Source: Acanthamoeba lenticulata (Eukaryota > Discosea > Longamoebia > Acanthamoebidae). From it: a DNA stretch of 18,760 nucleotides. The notes under the pieces were generated by a model. It did no database searches and was not told the DNA's origin. It saw only the letters and a list, made by a program, of their open reading frames with translations. Location: positions 1 through 18,760 of the forward strand of contig NAVB01001661.1 in the NCBI GenBank assembly GCA_002179805.1, in the 5' to 3' direction. Below, in pieces: positions 7,951 through 16,689 of this stretch (its first letter is position 1; each line of letters starts with the position of its first letter). A program made the position numbers and the translations under genes.

Positions 7951-8464
7951 GACGTGCCTGGTTTCACCAAGCTTGTCCTCAACAACTTCGACGCCAACAG
8001 CATGCTCATCACCTCCTCTTTTGACCAGTCCTTCCGAGGTTCGTGTGGCGCCTCTTCCTCCTTGCACTCTCCTTCTTCCTCAAGCCAAAGGTTGATACTG
8101 ATGACGATGCTGCTGATGTTGTTGTTGATGGTGATGATGGATGGTTGCAGTATGGGACATCAACGAAGGCCGGCAGGTGACGATGCGGAGCAAGGTTGAG
8201 GAGGACCAGGGCCTCATTGAGCTGCAGCGCAGTGACTCGTCCGAGGTTGTTGAGGACAAGGGCGGCAAGGTCTATGCCCTTCGCTTCAACGACCACCAAG
8301 TGGTAAGCTTCCCACGACTTTACCATTTCAAAATGCAGCCTTTAACACTGCTTTTCTTGCTTTGTCTGGTGCAGAAGTCCAAGGCGCGTGAAGAAGCTGC
8401 CCTGTCTGCCGAGGCTGAGGCCAAGGCGCACGAAGAAGCCGCCCTGGCCACTGAGGAGCGCTAG
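7951..8464 (+). CDS. WD-repeat protein with Ala/Glu-rich coiled coil, three exons
   Basis: Three exons join in perfect phase: 7951-8038 (ends CGAG/GTTCGT), 8151-8302 (starts after GGTTGCAG, ends GTG/GTAAGC) and 8375-8464 (starts after TCTGGTGCAG). The introns are 112 and 72 nt. The join of exons 1 and 2 gives MLITSSFDQSFRVWDINEGR, a textbook WD-repeat end (S-F-D then V-W-D-I with Gly after it), so the exon codes a beta-propeller blade used for protein binding. Exon 2 continues VEEDQGLIELQRSD and KVYALRFNDHQV. Exon 3 is a charged helical repeat (KAREEAALSAEAEAKAHEEA) ended by TAG at 8462-8464. The same frame then stays open to a TGA at 8606 and still looks helical (ANAKAWKADARTCEANAKER). Earlier blades are not visible upstream, so either the gene is 5'-truncated or its 5' exons lie elsewhere. 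Confidence 0.7.
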
Positions 8465-8639
8465 GCCAACGCCAAGGCCTGGAAAGCCGATGCCCGTACG
8501 TGCGAGGCCAACGCCAAGGAGCGTGAGTCTGCGCCTCAGCCTGTGGGGCAGGCTCCTGCCTACGACGTGCCCGTCCCATGCCCTGCTGGGCACATGAACA
8601 CGCCCTGATGTCCGTGGGGCGAGGGCACATCCATTGGAG

Positions 8640-9385
8640 GGAGACTGCCATATTACAGGTGCCCTCGTCCCACGGGCATCCGTTGGCGTGTGCCCACTAG
8701 AGCATTTCAAGGTGGCCTCCCTTGGCTGCTTCCTGGCAGGTCCACTTGTTCCACAGGCATCCATTGGTGTGCCCACTGGAGCACTTCCAGGTGGCCTCCC
8801 TCCACTACGGACATGCAGATGCCCTCGTCCCACGGGCATCCATTGGCGCGCAACCACTGGAGCGTTTCTAGGTGGCCTCTTCTGGCTGCTTCTGTGCAGG
8901 CGTTCCAATCGTCCCACGGGCGTCCATTGGAGCGCAACCACTGGCGCACCTCAAGGCATCCATTGGCGCGCAACCACTTGAGCACCTCAAGGTGGCCTCC
9001 CTTGGCCGCGTACCTGCAAGCGTACTCGTCCCACAGGCATCCATTGGCGTGAGCATACTGGAGCACTGTGCTGCTTTGTTGCAGGTCCACTTGTCCCATG
9101 GGCATCCATTGGCGCGTGCCCACTGGAGCAGGCTCTAGCCCAGCCTGAGCTGCATAGGAACAGGTCTCCCTGGCAGCCTGTCTTTTGCCCTTCAAATTGC
9201 CGTGCTTGTCCTTGACCATGGTGTCCACAAGTTTGCGCCAAAGAGCACTCACGTGTCGTGCGGCCACAAAGCCACATGGGTCGGTCGTGGTGAGCTTGAC
9301 AGTGTGCTGAGAATTGTTGATGGGTGTATTGGAGAATGTTGCTCAAGAGCTCATGTGGGAGAGACTCAATGGTGGTGGTGCTCAT
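8640..9385 (-). pseudogene. F-box/ankyrin-repeat protein, decayed
   Basis: ATG at 9385. The N terminus reads TIESLPHELLSNILQYTHQQ, an F-box (family role: SCF ubiquitin-ligase adaptor binding Skp1), and after a frame change at about 9303 continues FVAARHVSALWRKLVDTM. Ankyrin repeats of about 27 residues follow in shifting frames: LQWARANGCPWDKWTC, GHLEVLKWLRANGC, RGHLETLQWLRANGCPWDEG, GGHLEVLQWAHANGCLWNKW. Within two repeats the segment between GC and LEV, or after NKAAQ, is missing, as if most of a unit was deleted. At least four frame changes and one in-frame TAG (near 8698) occur. The repeats fade at about 8640, next to the convergent WD-repeat gene. Deletions in addition to shifts argue for real decay rather than read error alone. 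Confidence 0.75.
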
Positions 9386-9899
9386 GAAAAAACTTATAAA
9401 GTAAAGTGCTGTTGACGTAGTCGTCACAGTAGTAGTGCTTTGGGCAAAGTTGTTGTGGTTGTGGGGCAAAGATGAAAAAAACATCTTTTTCTCTTTTAAA
9501 AATTTGTTATAATCAAAGCTGTTTTGCTTTTTGGTGTTTGACACTTAACCAATTAAGAACCAGGAATAATAAGGCCCTTTTTTTCTGTTAGTGGGTGCCA
9601 AAAAAGAAATTTCACAACCCTTGCTAAATGTGAATTACATTACCCATGCCCAACACTAACAGCTAACAAAAACAAGAAGGTCACCGAACCGGGCCAGGTT
9701 CTCAGGACGGTGGCATCCAACACCCACCAGTATCTCACCAGCACTCTTTAACTCCTTTAATTGCAAAAATTGAGACAGCTCCAGATGGCCATTCATCACT
9801 CAGTTTGGTCTCCTGGTCCGAGAGCTCGTCTCCCCTCTAATGGTGTTGTTGTTTTTGCTGAAAACTAAACTTGGAGGCAAGCATTGGTGTGTCAACAGT
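9386..9899. other. AT-rich spacer upstream of the F-box pseudogene
   Basis: 9386-9545 is open on the minus strand ahead of the F-box ATG but is simple in composition (Thr/Asn/Lys-rich) and is probably leader sequence. From 9546 to 9899 no gene is supported; a short minus-strand block near 9750-9835 reads ELSDQETKLSDEWPSGAVSI and may be another coding relic. The AT-rich spacing is typical of the intergenic parts of this window. Confidence 0.4.
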
Positions 9900-10017
9900 T
9901 AACGCCAGAGAGCACTCACTTGGCGAGCGGCCATATGGCCACATTGGCTTTTCTTCACCGTCAGTGGCAATTGCCGTGACTTTCCTCCTGGGAGAGACTC
10001 AATGGTTGTCATTCTGC
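9900..10017 (-). pseudogene. F-box fragment, second copy, truncated
   Basis: On the minus strand, ATG at about 10009 reads MTTIESLPGGKSRQLPLTVK, then CGHMAARQVSALWR and a stop. It aligns with the N terminus of the neighbouring F-box/ankyrin pseudogene (TTIESLP...FVAARHVSALWR), but the central F-box residues (HELLSNILQY) are replaced or deleted. On the DNA level GAGAGACTCAATGGT and GAGCACTCAC are shared. The order and orientation suggest a tandem gene copy of which only the start survives. Confidence 0.65.
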
Positions 10018-10139
10018 ATTGAATCAAAGTTTTGATGTTTTCTTGTCTCTCTGTATTGTATCAGCCTCGTCCAGATCTCTCACAAACGTGTATTCTGATA
10101 TCCAGCAACAGACGGCCAGATGCACAGGTAAAATCCTAC

Positions 10140-10322
10140 TTGGCCAAATACGATAGTACTCGGCATCAATTGGTCTTTGCCCACTCGAGCACATTGAAGT
10201 GGCCTCGCCAGTCGGCCTCTACAGCAGGTGTTATTGTCCCACGGGCATCCACACTTCAAGGTGGCCTTCTTTCCTTGGTTGCAAATTCACAGGTCAAGAT
10301 GACCTTTCAAGGCTGCATAGAA
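10140..10322 (-). pseudogene. Ankyrin-repeat relic
   Basis: Minus-strand translation gives YAALKGHLDL, then a stop, and shortly after GCPWDNNTCC and, in another frame, RGHFNVLEWAKTN. These are pieces of the same GHLEVLQW...GCPWD ankyrin unit as the pseudogene at 8640-9385, with stops and shifts. Because it lies upstream of the second F-box start on the same strand, it is best read as the tail of a third, mostly lost family member. Confidence 0.55.
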
Positions 10323-10584
10323 GCCAGTGTTCTACACCGTCCCCAGAATTTATCTGTTTATTGGCATATTCGAGAAAAGGGAAGGAAATGGTCAAGTGGC
10401 AAGACGCAAGAACGGTTGCCAACCGTGCTGCTCTCGTGTTACACTTGGTCCAGGCGGAACAGGCGAGGCAGTGCATCTGACAAATGACGCGAGAGGGCCG
10501 CCAACATGCACGTGAGCTCATCCTTGCTGTGGGGTGATGACGCCCAACAAGATACAACGACAACAACAACTACAAGGCGCCCAG

Positions 10585-10668
10585 GTGAGGTTGTCCTCCA
10601 TCGTCTACTTCACCGCCCAGCTGGTCGAGTGGAGCCTGGTCCCCGCGGCCGTGTCATGGAGCTGTTGA
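10585..10668 (+). CDS. Short hydrophobic exon-like segment
   Basis: Following an acceptor-like AAGGCGCCCAG (10584) the frame reads VRLSSIVYFTAQLVEWSLVP and stops at TGA 10666-10668. It is preceded by a (CAA)n-like tract (10556-10574). Only one block is visible and no partner exon could be joined, so it may be a relic. No family recognised. Confidence 0.2.
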   Translation: MRLSSIVYFTAQLVEWSLVPAAVSWSC

Positions 10669-11435
10669 CTGCTGCGTTTCGACACCTTGTCGGCACCCAA
10701 GGACGCTCCCAAAACCATTCCTTAACCAGAACAGAATATGATCAAGATCTCCACATGAAGCATCTCATGACGCAAGATGTGTGACATTCAGTAAGGGGTT
10801 GGCATTTGGTCTTAAAACGACATGACAGAAAGACGTCGCATTTCAGGTGTCAGTGGACACTGTTGTGTTTTATTGTGCCAGGGTCTTATATGGTGCCAAT
10901 CTGTCACCTGCCTCTCTTCCACCTTCTCTTCCTGTCGCCTGCCGTTCTGCCTGTGTCAGTGTCTTGCTCCACCTTGTCAGTCTGCTGGCGAGTCGTCGCT
11001 CCATTCATCACCCGTCACGCACTGGGTTGATCGTGGAGTGGAGGATGAAATAAAAATAGGTGGTTGAAGCCTGTTGTTGTGCAGAGAAGTATGTACCCAA
11101 CAAAGACACTGTAATGAGCTGACAGGATTAATCTCCTGTCTGCATGAAAGGACAGGAGGAACAAGAAATGGTTGGGGTGGCGTTGCCCACCGGTCACCCA
11201 GGCACCACTGCACACGGTGGATTAGGGGAGTGGGGTTTGGGAGTTGGGGTACGTGTGGAGAGTGCAGCAGCGTTGCGCTTTATTCTGTTCTTGTCGTCCA
11301 GTGCGCCTCACACTTATCCCGCCCTGGGCCCTCCCCTTTCCTTTCCACTTCTGCCGTCGTTTTGGACGCAGGCGTGAAGAGGCTTTAGTGGTGTGATGAT
11401 GTGGCGCCTGTTCTGTTTAGAATTTCTGGTTTATA
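10669..11435. other. Region without a supported gene
   Basis: Several short plus-strand open frames (10806-11067) are hydrophobic but have no domain or splice support. A plus-strand AATAAA at 11049-11054 suggests the 3' end of a transcript, and the sequence before it could be untranslated. From 11070 to 11435 nothing convincing is seen on either strand. Confidence 0.35.
11049..11054 (+). terminator. Candidate polyadenylation signal AATAAA
   Basis: Exact AATAAA in the plus direction, followed by AT-rich sequence. It would serve a plus-strand transcript from about 10500 onward, whose coding part is not established. Single hexamers occur by chance in AT-rich spacers, so confidence is modest. 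Confidence 0.3.
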
Positions 11436-11439
11436 TATT

Positions 11440-11503
11440 TTTATTAGAGCCACACAACCAGAAAATATGCAACTCTGAGAATATCCTTTTAAAACAATTT
11501 ATT
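11440..11503 (-). terminator. Two candidate AATAAA signals for the minus-strand secreted-protein gene
   Basis: On the minus strand AATAAA occurs at 11503-11498 and again at 11445-11440, directly at and beyond the last open frame of the gene that starts at 13680. The first overlaps the end of that frame, which suggests the frame's tail is untranslated or intronic. Confidence 0.4.
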
Positions 11504-13680
11504 TTCCAAGATTGACTGTTGCAATGGCTTACCTTCGCCTCTTTGACACCTGGTCACCAAGGCGCCTTTTCGTCTCCTTTTAAACAGTAAAGTGGTTGAC
11601 GCCATTTTGGGGGCACATTGTTGTACTAATCGCATGCGCTGCAGGGGGAAGAACAACATGTGAGTGTTTGGGGAAGCATAGGATCTGGGAGGGACAGTGT
11701 TACCGCATGTTCCTACGGCATTACACACAGCACACTCGCCGAAAACCGGGACGAAAGGAAACCAACCAATGTTCTTGCAGTTGTTGTAAAATTGCGGCGC
11801 CAATACAGCTCCTTTCGGGCTACATGGACCGCAGCCATGTTGGATACCGGCCTTTCCGGTACGACTACCGTCCCATGGCTCGCAGAATGGCGTCTGGGCA
11901 TGGAGAATCGGGTTCAGACATTGGGTAACACACCAGCCCCTGCACGGATGTCCACCGCACATATTGTAGCCCAGGCTGGGAGAGGGACGACACGAGCAAT
12001 TGTCCAGGCGTTCGTAGCCGGTGGGACACAGGTTGGTGCATGTACAGGAGGAGCAGGTGTCGGTTGGAATGCCGTCATTCTCGCAGAGTGTGTTGGCGCA
12101 GGGGGCGGCGGTGTATTCGATGTCAAGGATGGTTTCGTTCGCCGAGGAAAGGTAAGTGGTGAAACCGATCTCACGCACGTCGGGGCACGAATTGAGGGGG
12201 ATCTGGCGGGTCATGATCGCGCTGCTGCCTGGCGTGCTGCCCGAGCCCAAGGTCACATGACAGGCGGTGCTCTGTCTGTCGAAGGTCACCCACGGGCGTG
12301 GTGGTCGAACCGGCGACAGCGTTTCCATTGGCCACAGAACACGCCTCGCCGCCGGCAGTCCAGCCCGTGTAAAGCGCGATGCAGCTCATCGTGTTGCCCC
12401 AGCCGTAGGCGTCAATCATAATCGATTGCGGATCGCTTGATCCACCAAAGTTGCGGCTCGGGCTCAGCAGCGCAATGCTATCACGGTTGAACCGATATGG
12501 CTCCACTGGAGGGTGATGTGATCGAACATCGTGTTTGTGGGCAGGGCGCTCTCGACCCACTTGGCACCGTAGAGGCCAAACTGGGGCACCTGGATAATGG
12601 CTCCATATGGAGCTCGCTCCCAGGACAGTTGCACATCGGAGATCTGCTTGTAATCGGCGAAGGAAGAGAAGCCCACGAAGCGCACCGAGCGGCACGAGGT
12701 GGTCCTATTCATCGTCTGCTGGGAGCCGACGGTGGTACCAACGCCAGATGCAAAGGTGCACGTGTTGTCTTCATTCGTATCAAGGGTCAGCAGTACGCGT
12801 AGGTGGTCTGGTTGGTCGAAATGCTGCCACTTACGGCATTGACGCCCACATTGCACGTCTCTCCTCCCTTCTGCCAGCCGGTGTAGTGATTGATGCAGCT
12901 CATGGTGTTCGCCCACCCGTAGAGGCTCACCATATAGGACGTTGGCGCGTCATTTCCGCCGAAGGACGGTCCCGGGGCCAGCACGACATTGGCTTCGGTT
13001 GTGTTCTGAATCCAGCTTAGTGCCAACGACTTGACGTATTGACCGGGCGAGATGGCGTAGGGGAGCCAATAGGCGTTGTAGAGCCCCATCGGACCCGTGG
13101 GAAACTGGTATGGACCGGAGTGACCCTCACTGTAGCCCAAGATGACGATATCGGTAACAGTTACGGCCTCAAGGTAGGTCGTGAACCCAATGCTCATCAC
13201 GGCTTGACAAGGGGCGGTTCTTTCCATGACCTGACTCGTGTCGTCGTCAAAGTCGTTGCCCATCCCGGTAGCCAAGGAGCGCACGGTGTCGGAGAGCTTC
13301 CTAAACTTCAACCAGTAGACTTGGCCAAGAGCGTTTCCCGCCGAACTGAGCACAGAGCGGCCTGGAGCAGGTGCGTTGTTTTCCAAACAATCTTCACCAG
13401 GGCGGCTGATACAGGTGAGGGTGTTGCTGTAGCCATTGAGCGTGAACATGTAGGCCGCCCCAGGCATACTGGAGTTAGAGGCCAAGATGACAAGACTTTG
13501 GTTGGAGCCCGTTTGGAGCCAGGTCATTGAGAACGACTGAGCCTCGACGGGGAACTCAGCCACCCACAGAACGTCTGTTATAACACGCTGATAGGCAGAG
13601 ACACCAACAGGAGAACAGAACAGGAACAAGCTGACCACGATCACGCCACAGAGAACTGGGAAGCTGCGAGGGGTATTCAT
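11489..13680 (-). CDS. Secreted protein with three related beta-type domains and EGF-like tail
   Basis: ATG at 13680 starts a signal peptide (FPVLCGVIVVSLFLFCSPVG, cut near VSA). Three related units follow. Each has a block such as SYMVSLYGWANTMSCI, then YTGW..GGE.C, then a strand with G.G, then C..V..IGFTTYL. The pattern (Y-x-V-x-L-x-G-W-x-N-T-x-S-x-I followed by an F/W strand and G-x-G) resembles the Methyltransf_FA (farnesoic acid O-methyltransferase-like) domain, which despite its name is often a lectin-like extracellular module; moderate certainty. A Cys-rich tail follows (NTLCENDGIPTDTCSSCTC, CPTGYERLDNCSCRP), EGF-like. Frame changes fall near 12793, 12497 and 12295; the first removes one C of a CC pair. 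The C terminus is uncertain: an intron probably ends at a TTCTTCCCCCTGCAG acceptor near 11640, and AAG/GTAAGCC near 11530 is a further donor. Likely a secreted or surface adhesin. Confidence 0.65.
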
Positions 13681-13980
13681 GGTAGCGAGACGTGAGCAGG
13701 ACGTGAGGGAAGCGGCGGCCAACAGCCTCCGGAGAAGTGCACTAACCCCAGATCAAGGGAGAAAAAAGGCAGAATACGTATCCCTGGATAGTAGGGGTTC
13801 TGATAAAGACGTGTTGTACTAGGTATGTTGCTTTTAAAAGGGAAGATTAATCTCAACCTTTTCCTAACTTAGGCCTGAGTTTTTTCCTAACTTGTTATCA
13901 CATGTGGCGCGAGAAAGCGTTGTTCCTGTAGTTGTTCGCAAAGCCAGAACAACGGAGTTTGGTGCGAACAGAAACACATT
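13681..13980. other. Upstream region of the secreted-protein gene
   Basis: The minus-strand frame of the gene stays open to 13722, but the extra residues have no signal-peptide character, so ATG 13680 is preferred. A TTTTAAAAG motif at about 13831-13839 could be a TATA-like element for that gene. No other feature is seen before repeat copy 2. Confidence 0.3.
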
Positions 13981-14220
13981 GCACCACCCGGTCGGAGGAT
14001 AAATATTAACCCTACGGCTCGGGATTAGCGGCCAGCCCCGTGCAGGGCAGTGCACGAGTCCCCCTAAATGCTCAAGCCAGCGAAGATGCCCCCACGTGTG
14101 GGTAGGCCGAATGCTCCCCAGATCGAATGCCACCAGCGATGTCGACGTGCCAAAGCGAGTGATTTCAGAAGGAAGGTCTAGCCCGGCCGTGAACCGAGGA
14201 ATGGACGAACTTGGCTCCCG
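13981..14220 (+). repeat. Dispersed repeat, copy 2
   Basis: Partner of the copy at 5315-5510, same orientation. The match begins at GCACCA..CCGG.(T)GGAG, is interrupted by about 45 bp present only here (about 13999-14044, AT-rich with TATTAACCC), and continues strongly to TTGGCTCCCG at 14220. Open frames on the minus strand in both copies contain AKFVHSSVHG, which could be a coding relic or chance. Element class unknown. Confidence 0.8.
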
Positions 14221-14680
14221 TTACACCTCTCCCGTATGCGTTGCTGTCACACAAACGCCCGGATTCTGAGATACGAAGGTATCCAGAATATGTGGTGTGT
14301 TTTTGAGCAGCACAATTGGAGATAATGCTTTTCCGGAATTCATGCTTTAATTTGAACGAGTAAACGGATGTAGAATGGGGAATTTTAGTGTTTATTGTTT
14401 GCCACTCGTGAGACGTGGACCTCCACGACACCCACCCCCTGACTGAAGCAGGTTACTCTGGGTAATGCTTGGAGTTGATGTTGAGGAAAAAGAAAGCTTC
14501 CATAAGCACAGGTCAACCACTTGTACTGGGACATGAGACATTGTGAGTTGTCACAGCTATTGTGCATTCATTTAAGTAGATATTTTTGAAATAAGGGGAA
14601 ATATAAAAAAGCAGGGGTTCTTTTTGCACTTTCCTGTTTAAACCCAAAATGAATAAAGTTGTTTTAGATATCAAAAAATA
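14221..14680. other. AT-rich spacer without a supported gene
   Basis: Only short open frames without protein character are present. An AATAAA on plus at about 14652 and several AT runs suggest untranslated or intergenic sequence between the repeat and the recombinase-like fragment. Confidence 0.35.
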
Positions 14681-14689
14681 GGTTGAACC

Positions 14690-14985
14690 TGTTGACAGCG
14701 CCGCTGCCACCATACGCCAGCACACCGAGCTGATCGCACTGGACGTCAGCGCCACCCAACGCCGTCCAGTGCTGCCAGCTCGCTTCGCGGCAAGCAACTG
14801 CGCATGCTGCCACCCTCGCTCCTCCACCTCTCCTCGCACTGTGCAGCTCGGCCGCAAACAAGGCCAGAAAGCGTCGAATTCCGCGCACCAGCATTGGTAG
14901 GTCGGCATGGTGCTGGGCGCCCGAGCGCTCCCCAGAAGACAATCCACCTTACTGGTCAACTCCTCCAGCCTGTTGGAGCGGATTC
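14690..14985 (-). pseudogene. Possible tyrosine-recombinase N-terminal fragment
   Basis: On the minus strand the reading LEELTSKVDCLLGSARAPST then MPTYQCWCAEFDAF is followed, after a one-base change near 14870, by LALFAAELHSARRGG. The pattern S-x-A-x-S-T-x-x-x-Y-x-x-x-W-x-x-F-x-x-F-x-A resembles the start of the core-binding domain of tyrosine recombinases (as in Crypton or DIRS-type elements). Downstream, in the first frame, SSAISSVCWRMVAAALSTGS could be the helix normally followed by the catalytic domain, but no catalytic Arg, His or Tyr motif was seen. The plus strand also carries a protein-like frame here (SAAATIRQHTELIALDVSAT), so the strand is not certain. Confidence 0.35.
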
Positions 14986-15187
14986 CTGGTTTGCCGTTAC
15001 AGACAATACCCAGGAAGTACTTATCCGCAACACTCGTCCTTCTGTTGAAGATTTTATGAAAGGAAAATTGGTATGCCAGCAATTTGCAGCAACCCTCCTT
15101 CTGAGGATCTTTTTTGCCAACCATTCTAGTGGGTATATACTTATCTTACAGATGTCACTGCTGCCACTACAGCACAACTTGAATCAT

Positions 15188-16424
15188 TTACTCCTCCTTA
15201 TCAAGCCAGTTTTTCATTGACAGGTGATTCATTGATGAAAAGCCTGATGATGGAGCTATTATTGCTGTTGCTGGAGAACAAGATGAGATTTGGTTAGGTG
15301 TAGTTGTTGTCATGAAGCTCATCGTGGGCACAATGTCGTAGCGCAGGGTCAGCGGCTCCGTGGTGACGGCAAGTCCCGCCGTGTGGCCGCCGCCGTCGGC
15401 CGACTGCGTGGCCCGCATGTCGAGCAACCACTGGAGGGCGCCCGCGGGGATGGAGAACGGTCGAGATGCAAACTCGGCCTCGGCCGCGACCGCGTGTGCA
15501 GAGAACGACTGCACAAGCGCGATCGTCGTGGTGGCGTCTGGTGCGACCACGAGTTGGCTGGTGTAGACGTAGGACGGGACCAGCGGTCCTGCGGCAAGAT
15601 TGCCCGGTACGGGCAGCTGTGTTGCTTGCACGTTGACCGCTAAACACAATCACCAATTTTAAAATTAATGATTAATTATAATACTTATTTTGTAATAAGA
15701 AAATTCAAATTATGGAATCGGAAGCGCATGAATTGCGTACTGGAGATGACGATAGGTGGCGCGGACCCATCGCCGATCACTGCTTCGTTGAAGGTGGCCG
15801 CGTAGCCCACGTTGGACGCAGCTGCATCACACGCGTGAGGACAACAACATCGGCGTCAATAAATCACCTCCATCATCATCACCATCATCATCATCATCAC
15901 ACTCGCGCGGTCAGGAAGCAGAGTCCCGTACAGCTGGCGTTGGGTTGGCCGGTGTTGACCGTGATCTGGACGCTGGGCGCCTCCGGGTCGTTCTCGGCCG
16001 AGACAGACTCGACCGACTCGAGCGCCGGCGGACGCCCAGAGGGAGACGCCGACGCCGAGGCTGACAACGAGGGAGATGGCGTGGATGTTGGTGAAACGGA
16101 TGATGGCGATGGCGACGGCGAGGCTGACGACGATGGAGACGGCGTTGATGTTGGTGAAACAGATGGCGACGACGAGGCTGACGACGACGCAGAGGGCGTG
16201 GATGTTGGTGAAACTGATGACGGCGATGGCGATGGTGTTGGCGACGGCGATGATGGGCACAGGAAGCTAGCCTTGGCCACGTAGGCGGGATCAACGCCCA
16301 ACTGCGTGGCCGGAACCATCGCGCCACCAGAGTCTGCCAGGAGCAGAAGCCCCTCCGAGACGGTGATGGCCGCAACACTGGCGTCCTGCGCGTCGACAGG
16401 CCCGAGGACCCACTTGACGCTCAT
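15188..16424 (-). CDS. Ser/Pro/Thr-rich surface-type protein, three exons, intact
   Basis: Exons 16424-15932, 15821-15741 and 15639-15188 join in one frame to give about 341 residues. Intron 1 (110 nt) runs from AGCT/GTACGG to TGATGCAG; intron 2 (101 nt) from CCA/GTACGC to TGTGTTTAG; both are phase 1. The N-terminal part (KWVLGPVDAQDASVAAITVS) is followed by a linker of repeated SPTSTPSPS units (about residues 60-120), probably O-glycosylated, then a globular part (VQITVNTGQPNAS, NVGYAATFNEAVIGDGSAPP, TSQLVVAPDATTTIALVQSF, FSIPAGALQWLLDMRATQ). No signal peptide follows the ATG at 16424, so a 5' exon with one may be missing. No family recognised. This gene contains no frame break, in contrast to several of its neighbours. 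Confidence 0.6.
15870..15900. repeat. (CAT)n microsatellite
   Basis: About ten near-perfect CAT/ATC triplets lying in intron 1 of the minus-strand Ser/Pro/Thr-rich gene. Read through, it would give poly-His or poly-Met, which is an artefact of ignoring the intron. Confidence 0.9.
16081..16217 (-). repeat. In-frame minisatellite coding the SPTSTPS linker
   Basis: The word GTGGATGTTGGTGAAAC (GTTGATG in the middle copy) begins at 16081, 16144 and 16198, spaced 63 and 54 nt, both multiples of three. On the coding strand each unit gives V/S-S-P-T-S-T-P-S followed by a Ser/Ala/Pro filler. Copy-number change would lengthen or shorten the linker without breaking the frame. Confidence 0.85.
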
Positions 16425-16689
16425 GGCGCCAAGCAAATACAACACAAAGACACAAACAACTCGTGGTTCACGTGGTTCGCGGAAACGACATCATGAACCG
16501 CCCACAATGTGCGCCAGCGTTCGCAATCTGGCACAAATTAGTCAAGTGCCGTCATGTTCAAGTGGTACATCTACCTTTTTGTGCCATACTTGTGCTCACC
16601 AGCGTGTGGGATGCATGACACACTCAAACCTTGCTACGCTTCTACGTCAAGCCTCCAGCAGACAACATTAATTGTACACGTGCCTACAG
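16425..16689. other. Spacer between divergent genes
   Basis: A plus-strand ATG at 16554 opens a frame reading MFKWYIYLFVPYLCSPACGM and could be a first exon of the gene at 16690, but no donor in phase was found. Otherwise the spacer shows no features I can support. Confidence 0.3.

Noticed and set aside
11660..13530. Long plus-strand open frames (11660-12421, 12607-13020, 13039-13530)
   Set aside because: They are antisense to the secreted protein gene, whose repeated domains, signal peptide and Cys pattern are clear on the minus strand.
15870..15900. Poly-His tract as a protein feature
   Set aside because: It lies on the antisense strand within an intron of the spliced minus-strand gene.
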